Of a DNA stretch of 64,000 nucleotides, positions 9,824-19,164 are shown piece after piece (the stretch's first letter is position 1; each line of letters starts with the position of its first letter). Below the pieces are notes generated by a model that was not told the origin of the DNA, ran no database searches, and was given only the letters and a program-made list of their open reading frames with translations. The position numbers were made by a program, and so were the translations under genes. The stretch lies in contig SVLQ01000012.1 in NCBI GenBank assembly GCA_015067825.1, positions 35,369 to 99,368 on the forward strand, read 5' to 3'. The stretch comes from Oscillospiraceae bacterium. GTDB taxonomy: Bacteria; Bacillota; Clostridia; Oscillospirales; QAMX01.

Positions 9824-10861
9824 ATGGCAGCTGAACAGAGCAAACAAGCGGCGGCAGTCGAACCGCCGAAAAAGCAAAAACGGCTTTTTAAGCGCAAACG
9901 TGCCGGCGTCGTGCTGACGGCGCAGCAGGTCAAAGAGATCAAGCAAGGGCGCAAGAAATTGCGCCGCGAGCTGCGCAAACAGGGGATCAAGAAGAAGAAA
10001 GACTTCGAACTGACCGCCTCGTCGCTCGGCCTCTACTTCGACAAAAGCAAAAAGCTCGCCTTATTTTGGTGGTTGTTTTGGGGCAAAGGCAAATGGCTGT
10101 GGCTGACGGCCGCTGCTGTGCTGATCGGTGTCCTCTACGGGATGTCCTACGTGACCGATCTGCACGGCCACTTCACCGTCAGTATGTCCGACCGCCTGTT
10201 CCGCGACGGTTTCTCGATTTCCGAGATCCATACCTTTGAAAACCCGACTTCCCATCTTTTTGCCAGCCCTGCGGATGGGGTGCCGTGCATTTCGATCACG
10301 CGCATCCCCGACAACATCGATGCTGACGAGCTGGGGGCCAGCGAGGAGTACTTCGCCTATACGTTCTACGTCAAAAACGAGGGCGATGTGGCGCAAAGCC
10401 TCGATTGGTCGCTGGATATCCGCTCGCAAAGCCAAAATCTTTCCGAAGCGGCATGGGTGATGATCTTCGTCGACGGCAAAGCCACGATCTATGCCAAAGC
10501 CGACGAAAACGGCGAAGTCGAGGCGCTGCCTGCCTTCGACGACAATACCCGCGGCTATACCCAACCGCCGCTGTGTGTCCACATGGCCGAACCCGAAACG
10601 CAGTTTGAGATGGTCGATACCGGCGGCGTCGCGGAGCGCTGGCGCGTGAAGCCCAAGCCTTTCCTGGCAGAAGCGCAGATTGCGTCCGGCCGGCTGGAAG
10701 ATGTTTACCCAACGCAGTACCATAAATTCACGGTGGTCGTCTGGCTGGAAGGCGACGACCCCGACTGCACCGACGAACTGATCGGCGGCCACATCGGTCT
10801 GGACTTCGCGATGGAAGCGGTCGATGAATCGGAAGAAGAAGCGGAAGAAAATCAAGATTAA
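9824..10861 (+). CDS. Membrane-anchored protein with SipW-substrate-like C-terminal signature
   Basis: A long Lys/Arg-rich cytoplasmic N-terminus (residues 1-75) is followed by one transmembrane segment (about 80-105, W-W-L-F-W-G-K-G ... V-L-I-G-V-L-Y-G-M-S-Y) and an extracellular beta-rich domain. Residues 305-315 carry V-W-L-E-G-D-D-P-D-C-T, a signature also found near the C-termini of the genes at 13487 and 19161. The tail is acidic. It starts 17 nt after the HD-GYP/EAL gene. Unlike its relatives it has a long basic leader and no obvious A-W-F cleavage motif, so it may stay in the membrane as an anchor or assembly factor. No family name can be given with confidence. Confidence 0.75.
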   Translation: MAAEQSKQAAAVEPPKKQKRLFKRKRAGVVLTAQQVKEIKQGRKKLRRELRKQGIKKKKDFELTASSLGLYFDKSKKLALFWWLFWGKGKWLWLTAAAVLIGVLYGMSYVTDLHGHFTVSMSDRLFRDGFSISEIHTFENPTSHLFASPADGVPCISITRIPDNIDADELGASEEYFAYTFYVKNEGDVAQSLDWSLDIRSQSQNLSEAAWVMIFVDGKATIYAKADENGEVEALPAFDDNTRGYTQPPLCVHMAEPETQFEMVDTGGVAERWRVKPKPFLAEAQIASGRLEDVYPTQYHKFTVVVWLEGDDPDCTDELIGGHIGLDFAMEAVDESEEEAEENQD

Positions 10862-10891
10862 GTCCGCGCAGCAAACAACACGTATCGTGCT

Positions 10892-10920
10892 CCGGCAGAG
10901 CGAACGCTCCGCTTTGTCGG
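10892..10920 (+). other. Hairpin upstream of major surface protein gene
   Basis: An 11-bp stem (ccggcagagcg with cgctttgtcgg, two G-U pairs) and 7-nt loop lie in the 144-nt gap before the gene at 11006. No T-run follows. It could be a partial terminator or a 5' stabilising structure. No promoter was recognised in the gap. Confidence 0.35.
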
Positions 10921-11005
10921 GATCACATAGCTTCGGCGGAAGCGGGGATCTCCCCAAAAACGCAGAAAGTTTCATCTGATTTTATGAAGAAAGGAAGAAT
11001 GAAAG

Positions 11006-13339
11006 ATGGAAAATAGTGAACGCAGAGCTCAGTACGGGCTCCGCGGAAAACTGATCTCGGCGGTCGCCATGCTCATGGTCGCCGTGATCATGTGCGTCTC
11101 CTCCACGTACGCTTGGTTCACGCTGTCGACCGCGCCGGAAGTCACCGGTATTTCCACTGCGGTCGGTGCCAACGGTGCGCTGGAAATGAGACTGAACAGA
11201 ACCAATCCCTTGAGCGAAGAAGTGAATGCGACTTGGGGTAACTTGGTGGACCTGGGCGGCGATAGCGACCTCTACGGTTCGACTGCCATCACGCTCTATC
11301 CCTCGACGCTGAATCTCGATGCGACCGGAAAACTGACCGGTGCGCTGCTGGGTACACCGGTTTACGGTGCGGACGGCCGCGTGCAGAACGTGAACCCCAA
11401 CACTGTTACCAGCGGTACCTTTGCCAACAACACCTTTGCGCCGGACAGTGCGCTCGGCTTCCGTACCGTCGGTACGGTTTCGGGCATGACGCCGCGTGAA
11501 CTGGCTCACCGCAACGCCTACGTCAACATCGTCTCGCAGATGAGCATTGCCCAGAAGGGCGCGCAGGACTCGCTCAGCAAAAACGGTTCTGCGTTGGCGG
11601 CGATCGCGGTTGAAATCGCGTTCTCGAGCAATCCGACTTACGAAAGAGAGGATGTCGTGGGTGTCGGCAATATGATCGCTGATCTCGAAGCGGCCTGCGT
11701 CAGCCTCGAAGAAGCCTATCGTCAGGCGTTCCTCGCGCTTGCGGCGAGCCAGATCGTCGGCGGCGAAACGGATACGTATTACGAAACCTTGAGCGGTCTG
11801 ATTACGGCCAAAGTGGATGGTGTGTATACGACTCCGCTGGCTACCCTGTATGAACAGATCAAAACCACGGTCGAGGGGCAGACTGCACTTGCCGGTTTTG
11901 TGAAAGGCATTGAACAGTATCTGAACGCAACGATCACGTACACTGTGACGGAAAACGACGTACCCGTTGTGAAGACCGTTAAGGGTACGCGTGCGGCCAT
12001 CGACGAAGCGAAAGATGAGTACACTGCGCTGCTCGCTAAGTTTGATGCCGAAACGGATCCGATTTCCTCCTGCAGCGACGACGACCTGATGGAAGCGCTG
12101 CGCCCGCTGGTGAACACCGATATGATCACCGTTAACGGCTACGCTGCGAAAGGTGAAAACAAAGAAGCGATCGCTTCTTCGGCGCTTTCCAACGGTATTC
12201 TGGTCTCCATGCCGAGCCACGGCGGTGTCTACGCCGACTTTGCCGACCAGTGCGGCAACTATAAGGTCGCCATCTCGATCGACGCCGGCTCGATTTCTTC
12301 GACCCTGAACGGCATGAAAGTCAATGCCTACATGGAAACGAAGAGCGACCAGGGCACGTCCTACCTGATCCAGACGAGAGACGCCGTGAAGGGTCTGCCC
12401 CTGCCCTCCAATTCGGATACGGTGCTCCCCATCACGGAATACTACGGCTACATCATCGACCTTATGTTCCGCACGAATGCGTCGAACTCGAACCTGCTCC
12501 TCCAGCAGGATCCGACCGACCGTATCTACGATGGCAACCAGAACGAAGAAACGATGGGCGGCGGCAGCAAGATGACCTTCAGAACCGAATCCAATACCCT
12601 TGGCTTCGACTCGATCGTCAACCTGATGTCCAAAATCCGTATCGTCTTCTTTGAAACGAATACCGGCGTGGTTCTGAAGTACGGCAAGCTGGATGTTTCG
12701 GACGGCAACATCGAAAACCTCGGTGACGGCGCGGCGGCAGAGATCTACCTCTATACGCCGGTTGCCAACAACCAGTATGAGTACGAGACCAAGCAGACGG
12801 TCGAAGTGTACTACGAAACGGTTGCGGGTACCACAACGTATTACACCGATAATACCAAGGCCGACGTAGCGACGATTCCGGCCGGCGTGACCCCGACTCC
12901 GGCGGTGGCTGCTGCGACTGAGGGTGAAGCGACCTACGAGACCACGATCAAGGTGACTGTGTACAGCAATGATGGTACTACCTTCTATACCGATCCTGCC
13001 TGCACGACCGAGAACGTGGCGACGATCCCGTCCGGCGTGACCCCGACGAAGGTCGCTGCCGCCGAAGACGTCGATGAAGAAAACGTCATTTGCGCGCTGA
13101 CGCAGAACGAAGAAAAGGCGATCTCCGTCCTCGTTTACCTCGACGGCGAGAGCATCGAAAACAAAGACGTCGCGGCCGAAACCGCGAAATCGCTGGTTGG
13201 CACGATGAACATTCAGTTTGCCAGCAGCGCCACGCTGGTTCCGATGGAATATGCGGACCTGCATACGCCCGGCGAATCGTCCTCGACTTCGGCCTCGACT
13301 GCGGCCACGGCTGCGGACCCGGCTGCGTCTAACCCGTAA
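11006..13339 (+). CDS. Large SipW-cognate-type (TasA/camelysin-like) surface protein
   Basis: The N-terminus has a hydrophobic segment (residues 12-36) ending S-S-T-Y-A-W-F-T-L-S-T-A-P-E-V, the pattern seen in precursors processed by SipW-type signal peptidases. The first 180 residues align by eye with the protein encoded at 25131: both have A-N-G-x-L-E and T-W-G-N-L-x-D-L. A coiled region lies near 225-370, and residues about 590-690 contain a twofold repeat built around Y-Y-T-D / F-Y-T-D and A-T-I-P-x-G-V-T-P-T. The C-terminal strand L-V-Y-L-D-G-E-S-I-E-N is also shared with the paralog. The end is Ser/Thr/Ala-rich and has no LPXTG or membrane anchor. It is probably a major secreted matrix or fibre subunit; function inferred. 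Confidence 0.8.
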   Translation: MENSERRAQYGLRGKLISAVAMLMVAVIMCVSSTYAWFTLSTAPEVTGISTAVGANGALEMRLNRTNPLSEEVNATWGNLVDLGGDSDLYGSTAITLYPSTLNLDATGKLTGALLGTPVYGADGRVQNVNPNTVTSGTFANNTFAPDSALGFRTVGTVSGMTPRELAHRNAYVNIVSQMSIAQKGAQDSLSKNGSALAAIAVEIAFSSNPTYEREDVVGVGNMIADLEAACVSLEEAYRQAFLALAASQIVGGETDTYYETLSGLITAKVDGVYTTPLATLYEQIKTTVEGQTALAGFVKGIEQYLNATITYTVTENDVPVVKTVKGTRAAIDEAKDEYTALLAKFDAETDPISSCSDDDLMEALRPLVNTDMITVNGYAAKGENKEAIASSALSNGILVSMPSHGGVYADFADQCGNYKVAISIDAGSISSTLNGMKVNAYMETKSDQGTSYLIQTRDAVKGLPLPSNSDTVLPITEYYGYIIDLMFRTNASNSNLLLQQDPTDRIYDGNQNEETMGGGSKMTFRTESNTLGFDSIVNLMSKIRIVFFETNTGVVLKYGKLDVSDGNIENLGDGAAAEIYLYTPVANNQYEYETKQTVEVYYETVAGTTTYYTDNTKADVATIPAGVTPTPAVAAATEGEATYETTIKVTVYSNDGTTFYTDPACTTENVATIPSGVTPTKVAAAEDVDEENVICALTQNEEKAISVLVYLDGESIENKDVAAETAKSLVGTMNIQFASSATLVPMEYADLHTPGESSSTSASTAATAADPAASNP

Positions 13340-13388
13340 CCCCGAACGATCGGTGTAGCCCACCGGTCTTCACAGGAAAAACGAATGT

Positions 13389-13434
13389 CCCTGCTGTCGG
13401 AAATGCCGTTTTTTCGGCGTTTCCGGCAGCGGGG
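13389..13434 (+). other. 20-bp intergenic hairpin after a major surface-protein gene
   Basis: Left arm 13389-13408 pairs with 13415-13434 (20 pairs including three G-U) around a loop of six T. It lies 50 nt after the stop at 13339 and 53 nt before the next start. No T-run follows the right arm, so partial termination or 3' mRNA protection of the upstream gene is more likely than full termination. Confidence 0.6.
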
Positions 13435-13486
13435 CAAAGCCACATCCCGGCCTTTGTGACCCCGGCAAGCGAGAAAGGTGGACGCT

Positions 13487-14497
13487 TTGGAGCCAATTTT
13501 GGAAGAACTGCGGAAGCAACCGAATAGCAAACGCGGCAAGAAACGCATCGCCCTGTATTTCTACATGGTGCTGATCCTTCTGCTGTTGTCGACCGTTGCG
13601 TCCTACACCTGGTTTTCGCTGACGCGCCGACCGACGGTCAGTCAGATGGCGCTGTACATTGCCGCCCACAGCGGTTTGGAATTTTCCAAGGAGTTCGAGG
13701 GTGGGGAGTGGAGCAATCAGCTCGCCTATCCCGACCTGGTTTCCGAAACGACCCCGTTGCGTCCTGTCACGTGGTCGGAGAAAAACCAATCGTTTTTTGC
13801 CGCGACCTATGGCATAGACGGCAGGATCACCGATCGTTGGTGGCCCCTGTCGGATGAGCGGAATGCCAACCGCGACGATTACGACGGTTACTATTGCATC
13901 GCATCGTTCTACGCCCGCGCCGGCGACGACGTCACGGTCTTTTTGGCCGAGGCCGCCGAACCGACCGCAGGAGTGAACGGCGTGGGAACCTATCTGGTCG
14001 GCAAACCCCAGTGGAGTGAATCCGAAGTGCGGCACCTGAACATCGGCCGCGGCGCCGAGAATGCCATGCGCGTCGGGATCGAAATCACGCCTCTGGATGA
14101 GAGCGGCCGCCGTCTCGAAGAGACGCAGCTCTTTTATATCTATGAGCCGAACTGCGATACGCATATCGACGGTTCGATCGGTTATGTTGCGACGCCCAGC
14201 ATCGACGGCGAGGAATCGTTGGTGCCGGCAGAGCGGCTTTTGCCGCAAACCGTTTCCTCTTGGGTCGAGACCGATCCGGTTGAAAGGGGCGTCCAGTTTT
14301 ACACGTACGGAAAGTTTACTGCCCCTGTTGAGCTGTTTACGATGAAAACAGGGGAGAAGGTGCAGATCCGGCTGTATTTCTGGCTGGAAGGCCAAGACGT
14401 CGACTGCACAAATGCGCTAATCGAATCGCAGATTTTAGCGAACATCCAATTTGTTTCGGTGGGCGAAGGAGGATCCGGACTGGTGCCGGTGTCCTAA
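13487..14497 (+). CDS. SipW-cognate-type surface protein with WLEGxDxDC signature
   Basis: A basic N-terminus is followed by a single hydrophobic helix (residues about 20-42) ending S-Y-T-W-F-S-L, then a beta-rich extracellular domain. Near the C-terminus it has F-W-L-E-G-Q-D-V-D-C-T-N (tgg at 14381), the same signature as the genes at 9824 and 19161. TTG at 13487 is preferred because AAAGGTGG sits 5 nt upstream; GTG at 13478 is the alternative and falls inside that site. It lies between the first major surface protein and the first signal peptidase, so it is probably one of its substrates. No catalytic motif was seen. Confidence 0.75.
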   Translation: MEPILEELRKQPNSKRGKKRIALYFYMVLILLLLSTVASYTWFSLTRRPTVSQMALYIAAHSGLEFSKEFEGGEWSNQLAYPDLVSETTPLRPVTWSEKNQSFFAATYGIDGRITDRWWPLSDERNANRDDYDGYYCIASFYARAGDDVTVFLAEAAEPTAGVNGVGTYLVGKPQWSESEVRHLNIGRGAENAMRVGIEITPLDESGRRLEETQLFYIYEPNCDTHIDGSIGYVATPSIDGEESLVPAERLLPQTVSSWVETDPVERGVQFYTYGKFTAPVELFTMKTGEKVQIRLYFWLEGQDVDCTNALIESQILANIQFVSVGEGGSGLVPVS

Positions 14498-14612
14498 CCC
14501 ATCGCGGAGTATTTCTCCAAAAGTCCCGGCGACCTCAAGCGACCGCGCGACTATCGCGATTTCCCAATGATTAAGTGACTGTCCGTTTTGCGGATGGTGG
14601 GAAGGATCAACC

Positions 14613-15563
14613 ATGAACGAAAAAAGTGAAACCGTAGGCGAAAAGCTCCGCGTGGAAAAACCTGTAGCTAAAAAAGAAAAAAAGAAGCGGAATGTAAAGA
14701 AGACGGTCAACACGATTATCAATGTCGTGCTGATCGTGGCGATCATCGTCGCCGCCATCTGTACCTACATTTCGTTTGTCAATACGTCCGGTACCGGCGT
14801 GCCGAATATTTTGGGTCTGCGTCTGCTCTCGATCCAGACCGATTCTATGTACCCGACCATTAAGGCCGGCGACTTGGTAATCGATGTCGGTGTGGGCGAT
14901 GCGTCCGAATTGCGCAGTGGGGATGTCATCACCTATTGGACGATGATCAACGGCGAACACGTCCTCAATACGCATAGAATCGTAGCAATTTATGATGGCG
15001 GCGAGCACCTCATCTTTGAGACGAAAGGTGATGCCAACTCTACCGCCGACCCGATGACGGTCCATGAAAACAAGATCGTCGGCAAGTATAAGTTCCGGAT
15101 TCCCGGTGTCGGTAAGGCCATCGACTATCTGCAGACGAGCACCGGCTTCCTGCTGGTGGTGCTGATACCGGTCTTCATCTTCTTTATCTTCCATTTGGTG
15201 CAGTTCTTCCGCGTGCTCTTTGAGTATCAGAACGTCAAGAACCGTATCAAGTATGAGCAGGAGCGCGGCAAAACCGAGGATCTGATCGCCGCGCAGAAGG
15301 CCGCGGAGGTCAAGAAAGAAGTCGAGCGCGCGCAGATGGAAGCCGAACTGCGCGAAAAGCTCCGCGCCGAGCTGTTGGAATCGATGAAACAGGAACAGGC
15401 CGCGAAAGCCGCCGAAAAAGCGCCGGAAGAACCTGTGAAAGAAGCCGCCGAAGAAACGGCGGAAGAACCTGCGAAGGAAGCCGCCGAAGAAAAAGCGGAA
15501 GAACCTGTGAAGGACACTGCCGAAGAAAAGACCGAAGCATCTGCCGGTGAGCAGGAGGCGTAA
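14613..15563 (+). CDS. SipW/ER-type signal peptidase I with coiled-coil acidic tail
   Basis: Type I signal peptidase of the archaeal/ER (SipW) branch: an N-terminal transmembrane helix (about residues 30-55), the catalytic-Ser box Q-T-D-S-M-Y-P-T, a His in N-T-H-R-I-V where eubacterial enzymes have Lys, and K-G-D-A-N-S-T-A-D-P with the conserved Asp. A second transmembrane helix lies near 180-205. The remaining 110 residues form a charged coiled coil ending in repeats of the type E-E-P-V-K-E-A-A-E-E, unusual for this family. Known SipW enzymes cleave TasA-type precursors at the membrane, so the nearby A-W-F proteins are likely substrates. The tail could bind the coiled-coil or AAA+ protein encoded next (inference). 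Confidence 0.9.
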   Translation: MNEKSETVGEKLRVEKPVAKKEKKKRNVKKTVNTIINVVLIVAIIVAAICTYISFVNTSGTGVPNILGLRLLSIQTDSMYPTIKAGDLVIDVGVGDASELRSGDVITYWTMINGEHVLNTHRIVAIYDGGEHLIFETKGDANSTADPMTVHENKIVGKYKFRIPGVGKAIDYLQTSTGFLLVVLIPVFIFFIFHLVQFFRVLFEYQNVKNRIKYEQERGKTEDLIAAQKAAEVKKEVERAQMEAELREKLRAELLESMKQEQAAKAAEKAPEEPVKEAAEETAEEPAKEAAEEKAEEPVKDTAEEKTEASAGEQEA

Positions 15564-15618
15564 ATCGTCTTTGGCGGAAATCCTGCCGAAAAAGAAACGC
15601 AAAGAGTAAGGGTCAGAT

Positions 15619-17223
15619 ATGGATAATTTCTTCAGATATTTTTATCAGGATTTTGGGAATCTTTTCAACGCATTGGTGGATATGTTTGTGGCAATGGGCA
15701 ATTTCTTGAACCATCTGCTGAATTTTCCGATGCGTATGGAACTGATCAAGAAATATGAGGAAGATTTCACCACGACCGACTGGATCATGCTGTTGGTGGT
15801 CAATCTGATCCTGATCGCGCTGATCATTTTGTTGGTGATCGCCGTCGTGAAGCTGATGCGGAAGATTTTCCGCGTCCGGGTTTCGCCGAAAAAGTACGAT
15901 GCGGTCGTGAAGCAGGTGCGCAGCCTGCAGCGCGATCTCATCCGTGCCAATTACGAAAAAGATCGTCTGCTGGCCATGCGTGTGGATCAGTTGGGAGAAT
16001 TTGGTTCGGAGCCCCAGCTCGATTTGGGCTCCGAACAGGGGCAGGAACATCCTGCCGCAGCAGCCGAAGAATCAGCCGCCGGCGAAGAGCTTGTTCTCAG
16101 CAACCGCAATACGCGTTTCTCACCCTGCGTCGATCCGGCGGAAAGCCGTTTTTTCCGCCTGACCAGTGTCGACAACTTCTACAAAACCGAATACCGGCCG
16201 CCGGTTTACGAGCAGAACTTCACGCTGGAGGAATTCTGCGACCGCTTCCGTCGGTTTACGGCATCGCGCCTGAAACTCTATTATGAAGAAGACATGATGC
16301 GGTTCTTCGTCGCCTCCATGGGCACGGCGCGTATCATCATTCTTCAGGGTATTTCCGGTACCGGTAAGACGAGTTTGCCCTATGCGTTCGGCAAATTTGT
16401 GCAGAACGACTCCTCCGTTGTTTCCGTCCAACCGTCCTGGCGTGAACGTACGGAATTGTACGGCTATTACAACGAATTCACCAAAAAATACTCCGAAACC
16501 GACTTCCTGCGCGCTCTCTATGAGAGCAACTACTACCGCGATCCGCACGTCGTAATTCTCGACGAAATGAACATTGCGCGTGTCGAGTATTATTTCGCGG
16601 AAATGTTGTCGATCCTGGAACTTCCGCTGCAGGAAGAATGGAACATCGATATCGTCACGGCGGTTTGGGACAACGACCCGTGCCTGATCGAAGGCGGCAG
16701 CGTGCAGATCCCCAACAACGTCTGGTTTGTCGGTACGATTAACAACGACGACTCGACCTTTGCCGTCGCCGATAAGGTCTACGACCGTGCGATCCCCATC
16801 GACCTCGACAGCCGTGCCGATGCGTTTGAATGTGAGCCTGCCGACCCGATTTTCGTTTCGACCGACTATTTGAACGCGCTGTTTGCCAAAGCAAAAGAAG
16901 ATTTCCCGATCTCCGAAGAGATCATCGAAAAACTGGAAGTTGTCAACGCCTACGTGATCAAAGTGTTCCGTTTGGCGTTCGGTAACCGTGTTATGAAACA
17001 GATCCGCGAATTCGTGCCCTGCTTCATCGCCTGCGGCGGAACCGAGATTCAGGCTGTTGACTTTATCGTCGCCAAAAAGGTTCTGCGTAAGTTTGAATCG
17101 CTCAGCGTCGGCTTCATGAAAGACGAACTGACGCGCTTCTCGAACTTCCTGGATAAGACCTTTGGCAAAAACCAAATGAAGATCTGCAAAGAATACATCG
17201 AAATTTTGAAGAAGACCAACTGA
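15619..17223 (+). CDS. Membrane-anchored McrB-like AAA+ ATPase
   Basis: An N-terminal hydrophobic helix (W-I-M-L-L-V-V-N-L-I-L-I-A-L-I-I-L, about residues 54-78) and a short linker lead to an AAA+ domain of the McrB/MoxR type. Walker A is G-I-S-G-T-G-K-T-S at residues 244-252; Walker B is V-V-I-L-D-E-M-N with Asp315/Glu316; sensor 1 is G-T-I-N-N-D-D at 372-378, followed by V-Y-D-R-A-I-P. McrB relatives normally work with McrC-like nucleases in DNA restriction. Here the protein is tethered to the membrane and sits between a signal peptidase and secreted proteins, with no nuclease motif in view. A role in surface-protein assembly or quality control is inferred. ATG has AAGGG upstream. Confidence 0.85.
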   Translation: MDNFFRYFYQDFGNLFNALVDMFVAMGNFLNHLLNFPMRMELIKKYEEDFTTTDWIMLLVVNLILIALIILLVIAVVKLMRKIFRVRVSPKKYDAVVKQVRSLQRDLIRANYEKDRLLAMRVDQLGEFGSEPQLDLGSEQGQEHPAAAAEESAAGEELVLSNRNTRFSPCVDPAESRFFRLTSVDNFYKTEYRPPVYEQNFTLEEFCDRFRRFTASRLKLYYEEDMMRFFVASMGTARIIILQGISGTGKTSLPYAFGKFVQNDSSVVSVQPSWRERTELYGYYNEFTKKYSETDFLRALYESNYYRDPHVVILDEMNIARVEYYFAEMLSILELPLQEEWNIDIVTAVWDNDPCLIEGGSVQIPNNVWFVGTINNDDSTFAVADKVYDRAIPIDLDSRADAFECEPADPIFVSTDYLNALFAKAKEDFPISEEIIEKLEVVNAYVIKVFRLAFGNRVMKQIREFVPCFIACGGTEIQAVDFIVAKKVLRKFESLSVGFMKDELTRFSNFLDKTFGKNQMKICKEYIEILKKTN

Positions 17224-17274
17224 TTTTAGATCCATTACTCCCGGCAAATTTTCAGAGAAACAGGAGGAAACGGC

Positions 17275-19164
17275 GTGGCGGAAGCAAAACGAAATACCAA
17301 GAGCACTTCTGAAAACGGTGTCGATCTGATCGATCCGTTGTATCAGAAGTTTACGAAAAGTGTTGTGCGAGCCCTTGGCAGCTCGGATTTTTACGCATAT
17401 TTTATGCAGGCGATCGCGCAGGCCGATAACGAAATCCAGTTTTCCAACCGCCGAATGGAAAAAATCGTCGATCTCGAATGGGTTGATGCAATCGAATCCT
17501 CGCTGCCGGCATTCCAGCACATCATTGATTTGCCGCGAAACGTCATCCGCGAAGACGAGTTGATCGTGAATGTCGCAAATGCCAAAAAATCCGACAGCGC
17601 TGTGGTACGCCACCTCGCCATGCATGCGTCGATGGTTGAAGATTTTCGGGAGGATACGGGCGATGTACGGCCGAACAAGCTGATGCAGAAGTACCGCGAA
17701 GAGTCCATCGGCAAGGTTTACGAAAATCGTCTGGTGTTTACGACGCTGGAAATCGCGTATCAGTTCGTCAAGATCCGCCACGATGCGCTGTTTGAGGCGA
17801 TGAGCGACGAATTCGGCGCGAAGCTGAAGCTGAGGTCCGATATGGTGGGTTCGAACGAGCAGATGCATCTGGATATGTTTCTGCACATCCGCGATACCGA
17901 GAGCGCGCTGCAAACAGATGAGCGCAATCAAGATGTTTTCGACCGGATTTCGCGTCTTTACCGTATTTTAGCGGTCAACATGAACTCGAATTTTGCGCAG
18001 CAGTTGGCAAAAGAGCCGCGTATCAAGGGCACGGTTACGAAGACGAACGTCTTGAAGAAAAATAAAGACTACCGCGCTGTATCGCAGTTGCTGGAATTTC
18101 TCCGCGGCTATAATAACATTGGTTATACGATCAAAATCATCGAGCAGAATCCGGTGGTGGATGAGGCGTTTGAACAGAGCATTTACCATAATATTCTGTT
18201 CCAATACCTTGTTTTGAAGGGGCATTTGGAGCGCGATAAAGACCGCCGCCTGCCGGCCCCGCTGAAACAGAAAAAACGCGCACTGAAACCAAAATTCGTG
18301 AAGGAAATCATTGAAGAACTGACCGAGGATTATGACCTTCCGGATGTTGAGATCCGCAAAGTTCTGATCGAAGAACTGACGAAAGAACAGTTGATGCGCG
18401 AAGAAGCTGCCGAACGCCGACGCTTGGTGGAGGAACAGGCACAGCGCAAAAAGGAAGAAGAAGCACGTATCCGCAAAGAAAAACAGGAAGAAAAAGAGCG
18501 GCTCCGCAAAGAACGCGAAGCCGAAAAAGAACGGCAACGCAAAGAAGCCGAAGCAGAGGCGCAGCGCAAGCTGGTCGAGCGCATGGAGCGCGAACAGGAA
18601 GACCGTCGCCGGAGTGGGTTGTTCAAGAAAGAACTGGAACACTTTACGGCGCACTTTGCGGAACGCTTGGAACTGCGCCACGAAACTGCGGAAGAAGAGC
18701 AGGTTGCCCGCCAGGACTTCGAAGATGCGGCTTTCATTTTGGAGGAGACCGAACGCCTCAAGCGAGAGGAAGCCGAACGCGCGCGGATTCGCCGCCGGGA
18801 AGAACAGGAACGCCGGATTCAAGCCGAACTGGAAGCACAGCAGCAGGCTTTGGCGGCCGAAAACGAGCGCCGGGAAAAACTCCGTCAGGAAAAACTGGCA
18901 GAGGAAGCGCGGCGTCAGCGGGAGATCGAGGAACAGGAAGAGCTTGCCCGCCAGGAAAAAGCCCGCCGCGATATGGAGGCGGTGCGTCTGTACGCAGAAG
19001 AAATCGGACGATTCTGGCAGATGCGCGAATATCGCCAGTATTTGCGCAACGATTATGCCAATGCCCAAATCCGGATGCAGCAGGCGCGGGAAGAAGAACG
19101 GCAGAAACTGCTGGATGCCCGCAATGTTTCCCAGAAGCGAAATAGGAGATTTTGGAGAAGATGA
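17275..19164 (+). CDS. Coiled-coil partner of the McrB-like ATPase
   Basis: Residues 1-370 form a globular, mostly helical domain with no catalytic motif I can name. The segment E-S-I-G-K-V-Y-E-N-R-L-V-F-T-T-L-E faintly recalls DUF2357-type proteins encoded next to McrB-like ATPases, but this is weak. Residues about 375-600 are an extreme Glu/Arg/Lys-rich coiled coil. There is no signal peptide or transmembrane segment, so it should be cytoplasmic. GTG start with AGGAGG 7 nt upstream; the gene is 51 nt after the AAA+ gene and overlaps the next start by 4 nt (ATGA). The ATPase, this protein and the signal-peptidase tail all present charged helices toward the cytoplasm, suggesting a complex. 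Confidence 0.75.
   Translation: MAEAKRNTKSTSENGVDLIDPLYQKFTKSVVRALGSSDFYAYFMQAIAQADNEIQFSNRRMEKIVDLEWVDAIESSLPAFQHIIDLPRNVIREDELIVNVANAKKSDSAVVRHLAMHASMVEDFREDTGDVRPNKLMQKYREESIGKVYENRLVFTTLEIAYQFVKIRHDALFEAMSDEFGAKLKLRSDMVGSNEQMHLDMFLHIRDTESALQTDERNQDVFDRISRLYRILAVNMNSNFAQQLAKEPRIKGTVTKTNVLKKNKDYRAVSQLLEFLRGYNNIGYTIKIIEQNPVVDEAFEQSIYHNILFQYLVLKGHLERDKDRRLPAPLKQKKRALKPKFVKEIIEELTEDYDLPDVEIRKVLIEELTKEQLMREEAAERRRLVEEQAQRKKEEEARIRKEKQEEKERLRKEREAEKERQRKEAEAEAQRKLVERMEREQEDRRRSGLFKKELEHFTAHFAERLELRHETAEEEQVARQDFEDAAFILEETERLKREEAERARIRRREEQERRIQAELEAQQQALAAENERREKLRQEKLAEEARRQREIEEQEELARQEKARRDMEAVRLYAEEIGRFWQMREYRQYLRNDYANAQIRMQQAREEERQKLLDARNVSQKRNRRFWRR

Noticed and set aside
10982..13363. 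Long - strand open reading frame opposite the surface protein at 11006
   Set aside because: Arg-rich, low-complexity translation; the + strand protein has a signal and paralog.
15619..19164. McrBC-type restriction system
   Set aside because: No nuclease motif seen, an N-terminal membrane helix, and signal-peptidase context; kept as a question in findings.
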